Positions 27,057 through 38,683 of a DNA stretch of 41,000 bases are shown piece by piece (position 1 is the first letter of the stretch; each line of letters begins with the position of its first letter). The position numbers were made by a program, and so were the translations under genes. Below the pieces are notes generated by a model. It did no database searches and was not told the origin of the DNA. It saw only the letters and a program-made list of their open reading frames with translations. Source of the DNA: Cristatella mucedo. Its lineage: Eukaryota; Bryozoa; Phylactolaemata; Cristatellidae. Location: assembly GCA_009760855.2 (NCBI GenBank), contig WPIO01000006.1, positions 4,150,001 through 4,191,000 on the forward strand, given 5' to 3'.

Positions 27057-27057
27057 T

Positions 27058-27614
<557 letters not shown>

Positions 27615-27769
27615 TCCAGGTGAAATTCCTGGCTCCGTCTCGGATCAAGGCGTTCACTTCTTAACCGCTCGCTTTCTTACTGCGATGACTGGGTGCTCCG
27701 CGCCCAAGGCGCGCCGCCGAGCCTCTTCGGGCATTCAAGGAAAAACCTAAACACCTTACACCGGTTCAG

Positions 27770-28145
27770 CTTGCACTACTTTCCCTACGCTTGCCCGTAA
27801 TCAATGCATACTATTCCAAAACGCAGTTTCATTTGATGATCAAATTTCCTCCACAGTCGAGTCGGCTTACTTTCAGCTAAGGATCAGCGCCAAACTAAGG
27901 GTCTGCTTAGAAAAGAGTACGGCAACCAGGTTAGTTAACGCGTCTTCGATACTGCATCCTTTTAAGGGATCGGAGACTCAAAATGGTTAAGAACCGCTTC
28001 TCTTAAGTTTAACGTACCTCGGTGATCTCTTCCAGCATTACCTCTTTTCACAAACCATGCTATCCCTTTTGCCGAGCGCTATCTAAATTTCTATTTGTAC
28101 GCAAATGACTCGCGGCTGGCTCTATGCTTTGATCCCTCCTTCGGT
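27770..28145 (+). mobile_element. Scrambled LINE fragments
   Basis: Around 27785-27940 the plus-strand translation gives ARNQCILFQNAVSFDDQISS, the post-RT segment found in CR1/L2-type ORF2. Downstream, near 28085-28135, lies FYLYANDSRLALCFDP, a decayed YADD (RT active-site) segment. In an intact element the YADD segment comes first, so these are rearranged pieces. Confidence 0.6.
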
Positions 28146-28561
28146 GCCTCTTACTTTGTGGTTTCAAGGTCTCGTGCTGATTGCGGCATCACGGTGCGAC
28201 GGCGGCGTCACGGCGGGATTGTGTCGCCGCAGGGCTGACGGCTGCCCTCGCGGATGCTGAAGACGTCATTGTGAGATTGCGACGCCTTTGGCAATGGGCA
28301 TATATTTCACCGGTTCGACGCGAGCCAGCTCCGCCGTCGTCCGGGCTGCCGGAGCGATCGCACTCAGCCGTTGTGGGGCCCTGCTGTTGGCCGCTTGTGA
28401 GGTTGCGCCTGTTGCGGGTTTCGATGCTGTTGGCATGGCCACCGTGGAAAACAATCAAATCATCTACTTCCTCAGACTGTCGGCTCCCTTGCCGCCTGTA
28501 TTGCTGGCATTTGCTCCTGAATGGCAGCAAACTTTCTCAAATGGAATATTGATAGCACCAG

Positions 28562-28613
28562 CCGGTCGTGCCCTCTCTCTCTCTCAGACTTGCGGGTCGT
28601 GCCCTCTCTCTCT
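28562..28613 (+). repeat. Two copies of the GGTCGTGCC(CT)n motif
   Basis: CCGGTCGTGCCCTCTCTCTC at 28562 and CTTGCGGGTCGTGCCCTCTC at 28589, followed by short CT runs. They match the header of the 540-bp CT array at 27058. Confidence 0.85.
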
Positions 28614-28629
28614 CAGCTCTTTCTTGGAC

Positions 28630-29266
28630 CCCTCCCAGCCCTCCAGCACGTCGAATTCTCTCAACTCCCTTGCTTTATGTATTGATGACATCTGTACATG
28701 GAGGACAGCCAACTTTCTAAAATTGAATGATGATAAAACAACTTACTAATTTGCTAAAAGAGCTAGGATGGCTGCCGGTTGATCAACAGATACAGAGCAA
28801 AGTTCTTACGCTGACCCACAGGGCCTGCCACAGCTTGGCTCCTCAATACCTAGCTGAACTACTGCACCAGTTTCAGCCTCCTTGTGCCCTCAGGTCCTGT
28901 ACAGACAATAAATTAGCTGTTCCATTCCTCCGCCTAAAGACCGTTGGTGACAGAAGCTTCAGCTGTGCAGGTCCTAGACTGTGGAACTCGCTTCCACAAT
29001 TCTGACGCAACAACTACTCTCCTGCTGCCGACTATGGCTCATCTTTTTCAGCGGTCCTGAGCTGCTACTTCCATGCTATTCACTACCTCAACTGCTCTCT
29101 TGACTCTGCTATGCCTCCCACTTTCTCTTTGTTTCGTGAGACGAAGTCTGTTGGCTGCCGAATGCGTACCGAAAGCCGCTTAGGCTGTGAGTGCGCTCTA
29201 CAAAACTCTCCTGCATAACACCCACATAGTCTTTATGGCTTTTTGGAGTTACAGACGGAGATATAT
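28630..29266 (+). mobile_element. LINE family 2, internally deleted copy
   Basis: It starts with a post-YADD segment (CIDDICTWRTANFLKLNDDK) and jumps near 28740 to the C-terminal part: GWLPVDQQIQSKVLTLTHRA, CHSLAPQYLAELL, then GDRSFSCAGPRLWNSLPQF and a stop near 29003. The ~260-bp 3' UTR shared with 11531-11807 follows. Several hundred bases of ORF2 are missing at the junction. Confidence 0.8.
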
Positions 29267-29329
29267 AACATGCTATAGGCAAACCAAGTGCAACTCCGAA
29301 ATTGGAAAACGTAACGCTTAAAATCGGCT

Positions 29330-30120
29330 CTTCCAGCTTATCTCCTGTGGAATCTGCACAAAATATAGGTGTCCTATTTTAGAATTGCCACCCATTAGAC
29401 GACCACGTCAGCACCACAGCTAAGTCTACCTACTTTCGGCTATATAACCTTGTTAAAACTCGGGTTTTCTTAGACAGGGATACTATATCTAAATTGGTCT
29501 ATGCATTCGTGACATCCTGCTTTGACTTTTGTAACTCATTGCTTACTGGTCTACCGGCCTGTCTAATCAGGTGCTTGCAGCTGGTGCAAAACTCTGCAGC
29601 TAGGCTAGTCTGTCGTAAGCCTAGCAGTTGCTACATCACACCACTTCTCGCCGACCTGTACTGGCTACCAGTCAAGCAATGCATCGACTTCAAGGTTCTG
29701 TCACTCACTTTTAGGTCCTTTCATGCGTTGGCTTCAGCCTACCTATCATATCTACTCCCCCCTCAGGATAAGCAGTGTAACACTCACTTTTCTTAATCTA
29801 ACCGTTTAGCTACACTGTGTACAAACCTCATATTCTTTGGAGACCGTGCCTTTAGTTCGTACGCTCCCAAAGATTGGAACTCACTTCTGACTGGCGACAC
29901 GACATCTGCTGACTTGACTAGATTTAAAAAGCAACTAAAAGTGCATCCATTTATCACTGTATTTAGTTGGTCCACGTGATTCGTCCTTTGTGTGCTCATG
30001 TGTGCTAACATTGTGCATGCTGCCACAAACCATATTTGCATGCTGACCCTGTGCATGTCACCTCTAACCATGCTATGCGGACTTGCGGGGTAGGCTTGCA
30101 GTCAGGAATACCGTGTAACT
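29330..30120 (+). mobile_element. LINE family 1, 5'-truncated copy
   Basis: ORF2 C-terminus on the plus strand: FDFCNSLLTGLPACLIRCL, QLVQNSAARLVCRKPSSC, LLADLYWLPVKQCIDFKVL, then a YAPKDWNSLL-like box near 29860-29890. A 3' UTR with GCATGC and GTGCATGTCACCTCTAACCA boxes follows. The conserved tail itself is missing or replaced after ~30100. Confidence 0.8.
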
Positions 30121-30544
30121 CAAAATAATAATAAAAATGACAAGGATACTGGGGGCATGAGCACACAGTCAAACTTGGTACACGATATAAATTTTCATTC
30201 AATAAATGTTGCTACTTTCAAAAATCCACGTTTGCCTTATTCTGCTCCAGCTGGGATTATTAGTGAGTCAATGTTATCGCATTCTGTCATGAATGCTGTC
30301 AAGTTCTAGTGAGCACATGGCTAAGTTTATAACAAGGGCATATTGTCATGCACAAGCATGTGCTCTGATCTGAATTCTATCGAAAATCCGTGTGTGGCAT
30401 GAGTTGGGATGACTAGTACGTTCATCGACGACAGGTATAACCACAGATGATTTTTCAGGCAGTGGAAATGCTGGCGACACATCGCTTTGAAGTTGGTAGT
30501 CGCTTTCATGCCAAGATTAAAAATCGTATCCGACCCATTTCTAA

Positions 30545-30740
30545 ATATATATTTTATAATTCATCTGCATAGAGCCCTAAGAGAACTTAATCTCATTCCA
30601 GGTGCTTTACACATGCGACAGGGTTCGAGCCCACGACCTTGGTCAACAAATGTATTCTCCTTGACCTCGGTCATCAAAGGCGAGCACCTTGACCTTAATC
30701 ATCAAAGGCGAGCACCTTTACCCTTGGGCCAAACCAGGTC
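30545..30740 (-). repeat. tRNA-derived SINE, family 1, with expanded 28-bp repeats
   Basis: On the minus strand: GGTTTGGCCCAAGGGTAAAG (A box), three tandem ~28-bp units (two containing GGTGCTCGCCTTTGATGA), the B-box region GGTCGTGGGCTCGAACCC, then CTGTCGCATGTGTAAAGCACC and the shared tail (GAGATTAAGTTCTCTTAGGG) to an AT-rich end. Confidence 0.85.
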
Positions 30741-32008
30741 AGTGAGACGGAAGAGCAATGTGAAATGCAAATCAGGTCCATCAGGCAACACGCTTGGGAT
30801 ACGAAGGAAAAGGCTGTATCACGTACAGGTAGGTTAAAACAGTAAGCAAACGCCAAGACCTGAACACTCTTTACAAGCAAGAACGCAGGCGTGCATTTTT
30901 ATGCAAACGTACAAGCAAACGTAACGCTCAATAATGCCTAAGCTTACACGTGCGAGCCCACACACCACAGGTGCAGTGCACACAGACCGCGTGTGGGCAT
31001 TTGCATGCACACCAACGTAGAAGAGCAGGTTTACAAATGCAAACGCAAATGGAAAAACCCATTGTTCAACACGGATGAGTACTTTTAGATAAGTAAGCAG
31101 AAAAATGGAGCTTGCACAAAGCACGCGCCTAAAAAGCACGGCATCAAGATACCGGACGACAAACACACACAGGTCGATAGAGCAAATGTGAATACACCAG
31201 CAGCAGAGACCAGAGAGACGACAGACAGATCAATATGCAGCTTGTATCTGGTGTATGAACTAAGGTGCTCCAGAACTACGATGAACTACGATGCACAGGC
31301 AATTTCCATAGCACAGACTGTTAGAATAGACTTAAGCAGCAACATGCTAGCACAGGTACACTGATAAATAATGAGAAGTCCTTAGCAGCAGCCCAAGTAG
31401 GAAATGATTTATAAAGAGTTAATGCAAATCACACTTTTTCAAAGTTGCACTAATACCAGCCACGTGAAGAGACTACGAATGAGCTTCTTGAATTGTTATA
31501 TCAGACCAGTGTCTAACAAGACGCATACGGCTGGCAGGCAGAGAGCCTGGCTGAATGTCAGCACCGATGGCCAGACGTTACATGCGGCCATTGGCACCAC
31601 GAATGCAAGCCAAACCAACGGTGTGTCACTAGAATATCGGCACAGCAGGGGCCAGCAGTTCGAGCGGTCGCAATATGGCGGCCTATGCTTCGGGTTCCTT
31701 CTATGATTTGCAAGTGCGATTCTTTCCACGGCAACTTGGCAGGTAATCCAGAGACATAATTGCCAGCATTCAAGCTCACTGACACGTTGTGTGTCCCACG
31801 GGGCTTTGAATGTCAATCGGCAGCACAGAAGTAAACAAGAAAGTAAAGAAGAAGCACTGGCACGCAGTGTGCCAAGGGCAAGATGGACGTAGGGATTTGA
31901 ATGCCGGCCGGCAGCACGGACGTGGTGCTGATAACTAGCGCGCTTGGGCGAGTTGCCAGCCTTTAGCAGCAACCAAGTCGGCGAGCCGCTATCGGACTCG
32001 GCCTTCCT
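30741..32008. other. No recognised gene
   Basis: Intergenic sequence 3' of NUDT2, presumably including its 3' UTR. Overlapping open frames on both strands at 31404-31972 have no recognisable content. Confidence 0.45.
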
Positions 32009-32316
32009 TCACTGGCGAATAAAAGTTTCTGCTTCGTCTAGAAGTGCCCTCATGTCCTCGTACGGTGACAGCTCCTTGGCCCTAGCCAAGCCAGCCCACT
32101 CAAAGGTCATGTGCTCATCGGACAGACTAACGGTGACGTCAGGGTCAATCGCCTCAGCCAGCCAATAGTGTACTATCTTCGGGGCACCTCTGACCGAGTA
32201 AGTCAAGCTTTTCTTGAAATTTGGAGCTATGCGAAGGTCACTGCTTGTAAGACCAGCTTCCTCGTGTGTTTCTCGTACTGCCGTCTGAAAATCGGTCTCT
32301 CCCGGGTCCACGTGAC
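32009..32316 (-). CDS. NUDT2: NUDT2 exon 2
   Basis: Acceptor GTTTTAG|GTCACG. Encodes HVDPGETDFQ through RETHEEAGL to the C-terminal helix ending FIRQ, then TGA at 32009-32011. Confidence 0.95.
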
Positions 32317-32959
32317 CTAAAACAATGAAGATAATAATAGTAATAATACATCCTTAAATCGCTCTCTGAAAACCTAATCTCTTTCTAGGTACTTTACATA
32401 TGCTGTAAAGGAAGCAATGTAGTTTTTGATAACGTGTGCAGCGTAATGACTTGAATAGGACAGCGATTCAAGTTGCGGCACGGAGCACATGTATCGGCCT
32501 GCGTTGCCTAAATCAAAGCCAACTCAATGAGGGCTACCACGCACGAAAGAATAGTCAGAGGGGGCAATATTACATGTAACGGTAGAACGCCCCCATCATA
32601 CCTGACACCACACCACCACAGGGAATACTAGGTAGATACTTCCGGTGACCAAAATAGATTTAGCGCACACTGCCTCATAAAATCCAGCTTAAAAGATGAA
32701 CAAAACTCAAACAACAGCGCATACCAGACTAACGCAGCTTGACAAAGACTGTCACTCGATAACAGACCTCGCATCAATGCTGGGCTTAGCGAAATAGTAT
32801 AGGCATAGACATCGTGCCATCCGAAATTCACCATTATATACCTTTTGGTGGAGTCCAGTGATTCTTTTCGTAGGACGTCTGTAACATCAAGTACTGTATC
32901 TCTCGTCGAATTACTCGGTATACAATGAAACCAGCGGCGACACGACCTATAGCGGCCAT
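32009..32959 (-). CDS. NUDT2: Bis(5'-nucleosyl)-tetraphosphatase (asymmetrical), Nudix family, 2 exons
   Basis: Ap4A hydrolase: it splits diadenosine tetraphosphate asymmetrically into ATP and AMP, limiting Ap4A in cytosol and nucleus. Coding exons are 32842-32959 and 32009-32316. The join is phase 1, rebuilding the Gly of PPKGHVDPGE, and gives 141 residues (147 in human). The full Nudix signature GX5EX7REUXEEXGU is present from G40 to L62 with catalytic E55, E58 and E59. WTPPKG precedes it and YWLAE (90-94) and LSDEH (104-108) follow, as in animal NUDT2. The ATG at 32959 gives a normal N-terminal length and has A at -3. The 525-nt intron holds a LINE/SINE tail. The protein appears intact. 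Confidence 0.95.
32327..32420 (-). repeat. LINE/SINE family 1 tail (NUDT2 intron)
   Basis: ATAATAGTAATAATA end, then reverse complement of the family tail (AACCTAATCTCTTTCTAGGT, ACTTTACATATGCTGTAAAG). No coding part follows. Confidence 0.8.
32842..32959 (-). CDS. NUDT2: NUDT2 exon 1
   Basis: Starts MAAIGRVAAGFIVYRV and runs to NHWTPPK plus one base; donor CCAAAAG|GTATAT, phase 1. Encodes the first beta strands of the Nudix fold, including the YLMLQTSY strand. Confidence 0.93.
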
Positions 32960-33295
32960 TACTTCCGGCTGCAGCCGTTGGGCGCGCCCCTGCCTGATTA
33001 TTTACCGCCCATCTGCGGCTGAAGGCCCGGCCACTGACCTTTTAATACTGCAGTGGGCCAAATCCATTGAGGTAGCTCGCAATGAATCAACCCGCAGGAC
33101 CAACTTACGGCAATGGCTGCATGCTCCAAAGTCCAGTGCTCGATAAATGAAGATATAGGCTAGCAGTGCCGTGGCTGGTCTCACGATTTCTGGAAACGAA
33201 ACCAAGGTAATGTTAAAATAGGAATCAATGACACACCCTGGGGCACCCCTTACTTTAGGGGCCAACTAGATAGTGGTGGACAATCCTATATTGCC

Positions 33296-33372
33296 TACTG
33301 GAAGCGGTAGTGATAGCCGCTAAGACTCTTCTACCGTTATACAAATGAGATCGTTGGATCAGCTAATCACCA
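33296..33372 (+). repeat. SINE family 2, 3' part only
   Basis: GGAAGCGGTAGTGATAGCCG, AGACTCTTCTACCGTTATAC and AAATGAGATCGTTGGATCAG match the body and end of SINE family 2. The tRNA-like head is missing. Confidence 0.65.
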
Positions 33373-33490
33373 GTGGCCGGTAACATCTCGTAGGCTCTGA
33401 AATCTTCCACTGAGATAAAACCCAAAACATTGCAGAGCGACATCCCGGCGATTTCCAGGCGAGACGATAGATTCTCAACAAGGAATTTTT

Positions 33491-33605
33491 TTAATAGGCT
33501 GCATCTGGTGAGTACAGGCAGCCACAAGAATGGCAATCGTCAATTGTTTAAATAGGCAGCATCTAGTGAGTACACACAGCTACAAGAATGGTAATCATCA
33601 CTTCC
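33491..33605. repeat. Diverged tandem duplication, period 58 bp
   Basis: Two units sharing AATAGGC.GCATCT.GTGAGTACA and CACAAGAATGG-type blocks, with several substitutions between them. Confidence 0.8.
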
Positions 33606-33687
33606 ATCGACGAATGAACGTGTTTCTTCCAAGAATACCGAGTGCGAAAGCAATTGGAACAGACCTCCAAATTAACGGCGATATTAG

Positions 33688-34110
33688 TAAATATAATACA
33701 CTAATGTAAAGCGCCATCAAAGAACTAAATGTTCTTTGGCACTTCACATAGACTTGGAAACGATATTAGTTGATTATGTTCATAAGATTTTCAATTGCAG
33801 CATGCTTTAGCATACAGAGTAGTATTACACGGCAGAAGCAAATGCTGTGAGGAACAGGTTGGAATCACGTTCGTTTTGGATGCCCTCAAGTCAAAAGATG
33901 TCTCGATCTCAGTGAGTACAGAAATCCAGCTTTTGTAAGCATGGCAATTGCTGGCACTATCGCTGGAATATGTCAGACTGATAGAGGCACTACTAAGCGA
34001 CCCAAGCCAGAGAAGTGGGTAGTGCTAAGGAATCCTGACGAGAGTAAGTATTTCAGGCAGACAAAACGATGCTAGTGAATGAAAGGACAGAGACCTGGTG
34101 AAAAATAATT
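33688..34110 (-). mobile_element. LINE family 1, old 3' fragment
   Basis: A weak reverse-complement match to the tail (TAAAGCGCCATCAAAGAACT), then a decayed 3' UTR with GCATGC-like and CCCTCAAGTCAAAAGATGTC blocks, which correspond to GTCAAGTCAGGGGATGTC in better copies. Confidence 0.55.
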
Positions 34111-34489
34111 CAATGCACTATTTGGGTGATGATGGGGAACTATTATAGTTCAAAAAGAGCTGGTGTAACGTTGTCACCTTCACGAAAGACAACTTAGCCG
34201 ATGAGGTTTCGCGATTTTTGAGCGTCAGTTTTTCGACGAACGATTGCAAATCTGTGGCGTCGTAAAGGCAAGCAGATGGATCAAATTAGAAAATGGCTGT
34301 AACACAATCGCATCCTTTATTTGTAGTTGTATGGCTTTAGCCAACGAAGCGCGTGCTTTTGTAAAGTTTCTTAGGCGAAGGACCCAGCGAAAACCGTGAG
34401 CGGGCCACCGAGTCAGCTAGTGAGTCGGTTGCTTAAATCTCCCAAGACGTCAATTCGCAGCCCAGAGCAGCGTTAAAGGATGGATACGT

Positions 34490-35365
34490 TTGACTTAATA
34501 CTGAGCTATAAAATTAACTCTCGTTGCCTATACTACATCCTTATTCATGCCTACTTTTGTCTTCATAATATTGCTACAATTTGGGCCTGTTTAGACAAAG
34601 AGACTTCATCCGAATTGGTCCAAGCATTTGTGACATTCGTCTCGAGCTCTCTAAATCACAGCTAGACAGTTAGAGAGAGTTGCTTGTCTACCGGCCTGTG
34701 CAATAAGGCGCTTACAGTTGGAGAAAAACTCTGTAGCCAGGCGTGTCTGTCGTGCGCTTGGCAGATGCCACGTCACACCACCTATCGCCGACCTGCACTG
34801 GCTCCCGATCAATCAGCGTATCGATTGTATCGTAGCGTATCGTAATCGACTTCAAAGTTCTGTCACTCACTTTAAGGTTCTTTCATTCTACGGCTTCAGC
34901 CTGCCGATCGGAACTACTTCCTCAACAGGCTAAGCAACATAGCACCCACTTTTCTTATTCAAATTGCTTAGCTATACCGCGTACAAACCAAAAATCCTAG
35001 GAGAACGTGCATTTAGTGTGACGCTCCCAAAGCCTGGAACTCACTCCAGACAGAGGTCGCAAATCTTCCCGGATTTAATTACTTTTAAGAAGAAGCTAAA
35101 AATGCACATGTTTCTCACAGGATTTGGCGGGTCATTGTGATAAGACTTTTATGTTCTTACGCGTGCTGACACTGTGCAGGCGGCCACTAAGCACATTTGC
35201 ATATTAACACTATGCATGTCACCTCTAACCATGCTATGCTTGTTGACATGTCGATGTTACCATCAACCATCCAATCATGCTTCCTTTGCAGCAAATCTAA
35301 AGTGCCTAGAAACAGATTAAGTTTTCTGAGGGTGCTTTAGAAATGTATTATTACTATATTCTTGG
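34490..35365 (+). mobile_element. LINE family 1, 5'-truncated copy with tail
   Basis: Degraded ORF2 C-terminus on the plus strand (SVARRVCRALGRCHVTPPIA, DLHWLPINQRIDCIV, with a short local duplication of GTATCGTA), then the 3' UTR (GTGCAGGCGGCCACTAAGCA, CACCTCTAACCATGCTATGC) and the tail (TTTGCAGCAAATCTAAAGTG ... CTGAGGGTGCTTTAG), ending ATTATTACTATATT. Confidence 0.82.
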
Positions 35366-35560
35366 AAAAAGTTTCGTCAGTAGTGGCAGCAGGGGAGTTT
35401 CGATTTTTTTATTAGAATAGCGCTAATACCTTTCTGTTGGCTCAGAACTGTAGGTGATCTCTCCAGAATGCGGTGATTGCACAACTCAATGAAAACAAGT
35501 AAGGCTCTGAAAGATGAGGATTCCAACTCTGGCTGCTGGTGGCAGAAGAAAACGAACCTT

Positions 35561-35704
35561 TGCCGAGCTGGTTTGGCCCAGTAATTAAGGTGCTCGCCCC
35601 GACCGAGGTCATGGGCTCGAGCCCCGTGGCATGTGTGAAGCGCCTGAACAGAGATTAAGTTTTCTTAAGGCGCTATACATATTAAATGTATTAATTATTT
35701 ATAT
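35561..35704 (+). repeat. tRNA-derived SINE, family 1, no extra 28-bp units
   Basis: GGTTTGGCCCAGTAATTAAGG (A-box region), then directly CGACCGAGGTCATGGGCTCG (B-box region), CCCCGTGGCATGTGTGAAGC and the shared tail GCCTGAACAGAGATTAAG, ending in AT-rich sequence. This is the shortest promoter spacing of the copies here. Confidence 0.87.
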
Positions 35705-36450
35705 CAATGTTGTTTTCGTTCGTACTACATTGTCCAGAGCCGTTCAAGACACCCGTAAGGCTCGTCTACCGTTGACTAGACTGCGCTATTGCGTCGCCAA
35801 TAATCGACGTACTCTCGAGGCGCTTGGACCGCCGAATTCCCACCCGACTCACACCTCTGCAGACTCGGCGAGTTGCGACGCGCTGGAAGCGCGTAACGCG
35901 GTCCGACGTCATTCGTCAGCCAGCAAAATGTTGACGTCTCCATCAAGAATCAATGGCTACTACTCGGCGACGACCTAAAAGCTACCCTTTAGTCTTTTGA
36001 AGAGTCCGACTACCCGTCGCACGCGCTCAGATTTATACGCCAGCCCACACACTCCTTTCATCGCTGGCCTCTTCGTTGAGAGGTCACAAGCGGCGACCGT
36101 ACAATCAACATGCCACATCGGGCTACGGCTTGCAGAGGACGCAGCCCAAGAGCAGCAAATGCCAGCGCGACGCCGCGTTCCGCGAGACGCCTCCTGGAGC
36201 CCGCCTCTGCTTAATCGCTCCTCAGCATGCACTCGGTCTGGGGGAGGGGGCGCTGCGCGTCTCTCAATCTCTGTATCTCTGTCAACATATATATATCTGC
36301 CTATCTCAGTAACTTTACATCACTCTGTCTGTAAGTCTATCTGCTTCTCGGTTTTTCTCAAAGCCTCCTGTATACTTTCTACAACCAGCCTCTCGCAAGC
36401 GAAGCAGGCCGACGACCGCTTGCGAGGGACCAACGCGCCCAGTACACGTC

Positions 36451-36870
36451 ATGACTGACCTTGAACTGGCAACAGCTACACCATTTCTGCCGCTTGGCAT
36501 GGCCGACCGAGCCAACGTTCCGGACGTCCCGGCCGCCCCGGCCGCATCTTCCGAGGCGGCGTCGCCCGCGGCCGGCGATGCGCTACCTTTGGCGACTAAA
36601 CAATCAGAGCCGTCCGTGGCTGAAAATCGAGCGCCGCCGCCGCACATGGACAGCTCGTCGGCGTCGCCAGCCGGCGGCGGCGAGCCGCTAGCGTCCGTCG
36701 CCGCCGTCACTGAGCCGGCCCAGCCGGACTCCGGTTCGCTCGCGGGTTCGGACTGTGACCTTGTACAACGCGACGGAAGTGGAAAGAGCCTGAACTCAAG
36801 GCGGGTCCGATGCAAAGTGTGTGACTCTCTGATACTGAGCGAAGGCAAGGCAGAGCTGACGATCGAGCAG
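36451..36870 (+). CDS. RABIF: RABIF exon 1
   Basis: Low-complexity N-terminus, then RVRCKVCDSLILSEGKAEL; donor GAGCAG|GTATTA, phase 0. GC-rich, so the opposite strand is also open (36315-37127) but has no recognisable product. Confidence 0.85.
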
Positions 36871-38683
36871 GTATTAGCTTCCACCAGTGTAGCGTGCCCT
36901 TTCCCTCGGCGGTATACCTGCCAGCTGTACTTCCGGCAGCTTGCGGTGTGCTTGCCGAGTATCGCGCCGCTTATGGCGGCGTAGCCCTGCGATGACCTCT
37001 CGCGTGCGAGCGTGCATTTTCCCGCCGCCAAGATAGCGGAGTTCTCACGCATCGACGCCGCAGCGTCCGGCGAGTGCGAGTCACCGCTACCGGTCACCTG
37101 CTCGCTCGCACTGCTGCCGAAATGCATTAGCGCTTTAGCTTTACGCGTGGCGCTCCGACTCCCGAGATTTCCAGAATTATCGGGCTTGCAATTGCGTCAG
37201 TTTCAATGCATCCCATGCCGACTGGTGCTTAACTGCTTTCGCAAACCTGCGACGACATGTGTACGCTAGTTTAATTAAATGACAAGTCATTCGTGTAGCG
37301 CCCTAAGATAGCGAAATTTCTATCAAGACGCTTGACAAATTTCCGCAAGAGAAGCGATGCAAGCGAGTCAACGAAGTGCGACGTATCATGCTTAGACGTG
37401 CAGGCAAAAGCTCACAAGAAGAGACTTGTGGGTCACCGGGTAGTTCCTGGTTTGCAGCATGCACCGAATCCTGAGAAAAGCCCACGGGAACCAAAAAAGG
37501 CAAGTTGACTGGTTCACAGGGAAAGCTGAGCGGAACAGGCACATCGATCTCGCTTCCTTTGCAGCAAATGTAAAGTGCCTAGAAAGAGATTGAGTTCTCT
37601 GAGGGTACTTTATCAGATGTATTGTTCTTATTGTTGTTAAACAAAAGAGCCTTTACGGCTATCACCGCCGCTTGCAGTGGCGATAAACGATCGCCCACCA
37701 CAGGATTCGAACCCACGACCTCGGTCCCGAGGTCGTGAAAAGCAACCGCCTTACCTAGTGTGCCATCACGGCTCACCATTGTTAGCCGAGACCTGAATGA
37801 AGGAAAGTCAATGCAGATGGTGACAGAAGCTAGAAGTGAGTTCCAGAATTTCGGTGCATGCGAACTGAACGTCTTAATACTAACAGATTTTAATTTTATT
37901 CGAGAAACGGTAAGATGACTAGAATAGCCAAAGTTTGGATGATCCGAGACCACACTGAAAGACTAAGAAGATTGGTTAGGTTGGCTGGTGCCAACGAGTA
38001 AATCGACATTACTAGCATGCTGGGGGGTAAAAATAACATAATAATAGAATAATAATAATGATAATAAAAAGTCATTTGTGTAGCACCCTTAAAGAAATAA
38101 ATCCTCGTTGCATTTTCAAAGCAACGGAGAAGGCGTGCCCTTGCGGGCTCCTGTGGTCGGTCACTTATTCAGTCTAGACGAAGTTTTGGCAAGGAAGTAG
38201 AACGATGCTCAGCTTCTGAGTCTTCGTTCTGTCTTGCTTCAGTCTTGGACCGCTCCCATTATTGGTGTTATATGCACCAAAAGACTGAAGCAGGATAGAA
38301 GCAAGACTCTCCTTGTATATGCGGCTTAAGAGAACTAGATCTCTTTGTAGGTGCTTAGCATATGGCAACGATAGGAGCGTTCGCATCTTTGATTTTCTAG
38401 TGCCTATTTGCATTATTTCGATGGAGATTTTGCCTTCTTTTTTTAGAAAGCACTGCCTCATATGGCCAAGAAATCAGATCAGACCGGAAGTGAATTCGAG
38501 AATCTCGACAAGTACTGGCTCGTAGGAGACATGTACACTTTCGAAAACATAGGCTTCACCAAGCCACTAGGTGGCATCAAGTATCTCATCTGTGCCGACT
38601 GTGAGGTGGGTCCCATCGGATGGCATTACGAAAATGACATTAAGCGATTCTACGTCGCTTTGGATCGAGTCCTCCACAAGTAG
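36451..38683 (+). CDS. RABIF: RABIF/MSS4-type Rab-interacting zinc protein, 2 exons
   Basis: MSS4 binds nucleotide-free Rab GTPases of the exocytic branch at the cytosolic face of membranes, promoting GDP release or acting as a holdase. Coding exons are 36451-36870 and 38447-38683, phase 0, 218 residues in total (human 123). The zinc site is complete: CKVC (C121, C124) from exon 1 and CADC (C189, C192) from exon 2. The Rab-binding core KYWLVGDMYTFENIGFTKPL (162-181) and CEVGPIGWHYEND are well conserved. About 110 residues before the zinc domain are rich in Ala, Pro and Ser, much longer than in vertebrates. The start could instead be M17 (GGCATGG). The intron (1576 nt) contains LINE and SINE pieces. 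Confidence 0.93.
37553..37638 (+). repeat. LINE/SINE family 1 tail (RABIF intron)
   Basis: GCTTCCTTTGCAGCAAATGT, AAAGTGCCTAGAAAGAGATT, GAGTTCTCTGAGGGTACTTT, ending GTATTGTTCTTATTGTTGTT. A clean example of the tail with no coding sequence before it. Confidence 0.85.
37639..37774 (-). repeat. tRNA-derived SINE, family 2 (RABIF intron)
   Basis: On the minus strand: AGCCGTGATGGCACACTAGG, TAAGGCGGTTGCTTTTCACG, a good B box (GGTTCGAATCC), then GATCGTTTATCGCCACTGCA and GCAAGCGGCGGTGATAGCCG. The 3' end is cut short where the family 1 tail begins. Confidence 0.87.
37780..38105 (-). mobile_element. LINE ORF2 C-terminal remnant and second (AAT)n tail
   Basis: The minus-strand translation of 37790-37900 gives KTFSSHAPKFWNSLLASV and IDFPSFRSRL, the usual end of ORF2 in these elements. 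Farther right, 38039-38105 is another (AAT)n with GTGTAGCACCCTTAAAGAAA, a diverged tail. Confidence 0.6.
38117..38306. repeat. Repeat family 3, copy 2 (uninterrupted)
   Basis: Continuous counterpart of 6382-6435 plus 6555-6705: GCAACGGAGAAGGCGTGCCC, then CTCAGCTTCTGAGTCTTCGT, TCTTGGACCGCTCCC, ATTGGTGTTATATGCACCAA. A LINE-type tail (AGAACTAGATCTCTTTGTAG) follows near 38330. Confidence 0.7.
38447..38683 (+). CDS. RABIF: RABIF exon 2
   Basis: Acceptor CTTTTTTTAG|AAAGCA with a strong pyrimidine tract. Encodes residues 141-218, KALPHMAKKSDQ to FYVALDRVLHK, then TAG. Confidence 0.95.
   Translation, partial: KALPHMAKKSDQTGSEFENLDKYWLVGDMYTFENIGFTKPLGGIKYLICADCEVGPIGWHYENDIKRFYVALDRVLHK

Noticed and set aside
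36315-37127. 270-codon minus-strand open frame opposite RABIF exon 1
   Set aside because: Shadow of a GC-rich coding exon; the plus strand has the zinc-finger residues, the donor and the conserved second exon.
37690-37774. Functional tRNA gene
   Set aside because: The A and B boxes look tRNA-like, but the sequence is one of several copies sharing a non-tRNA body and an ATT tail, so it is a SINE.
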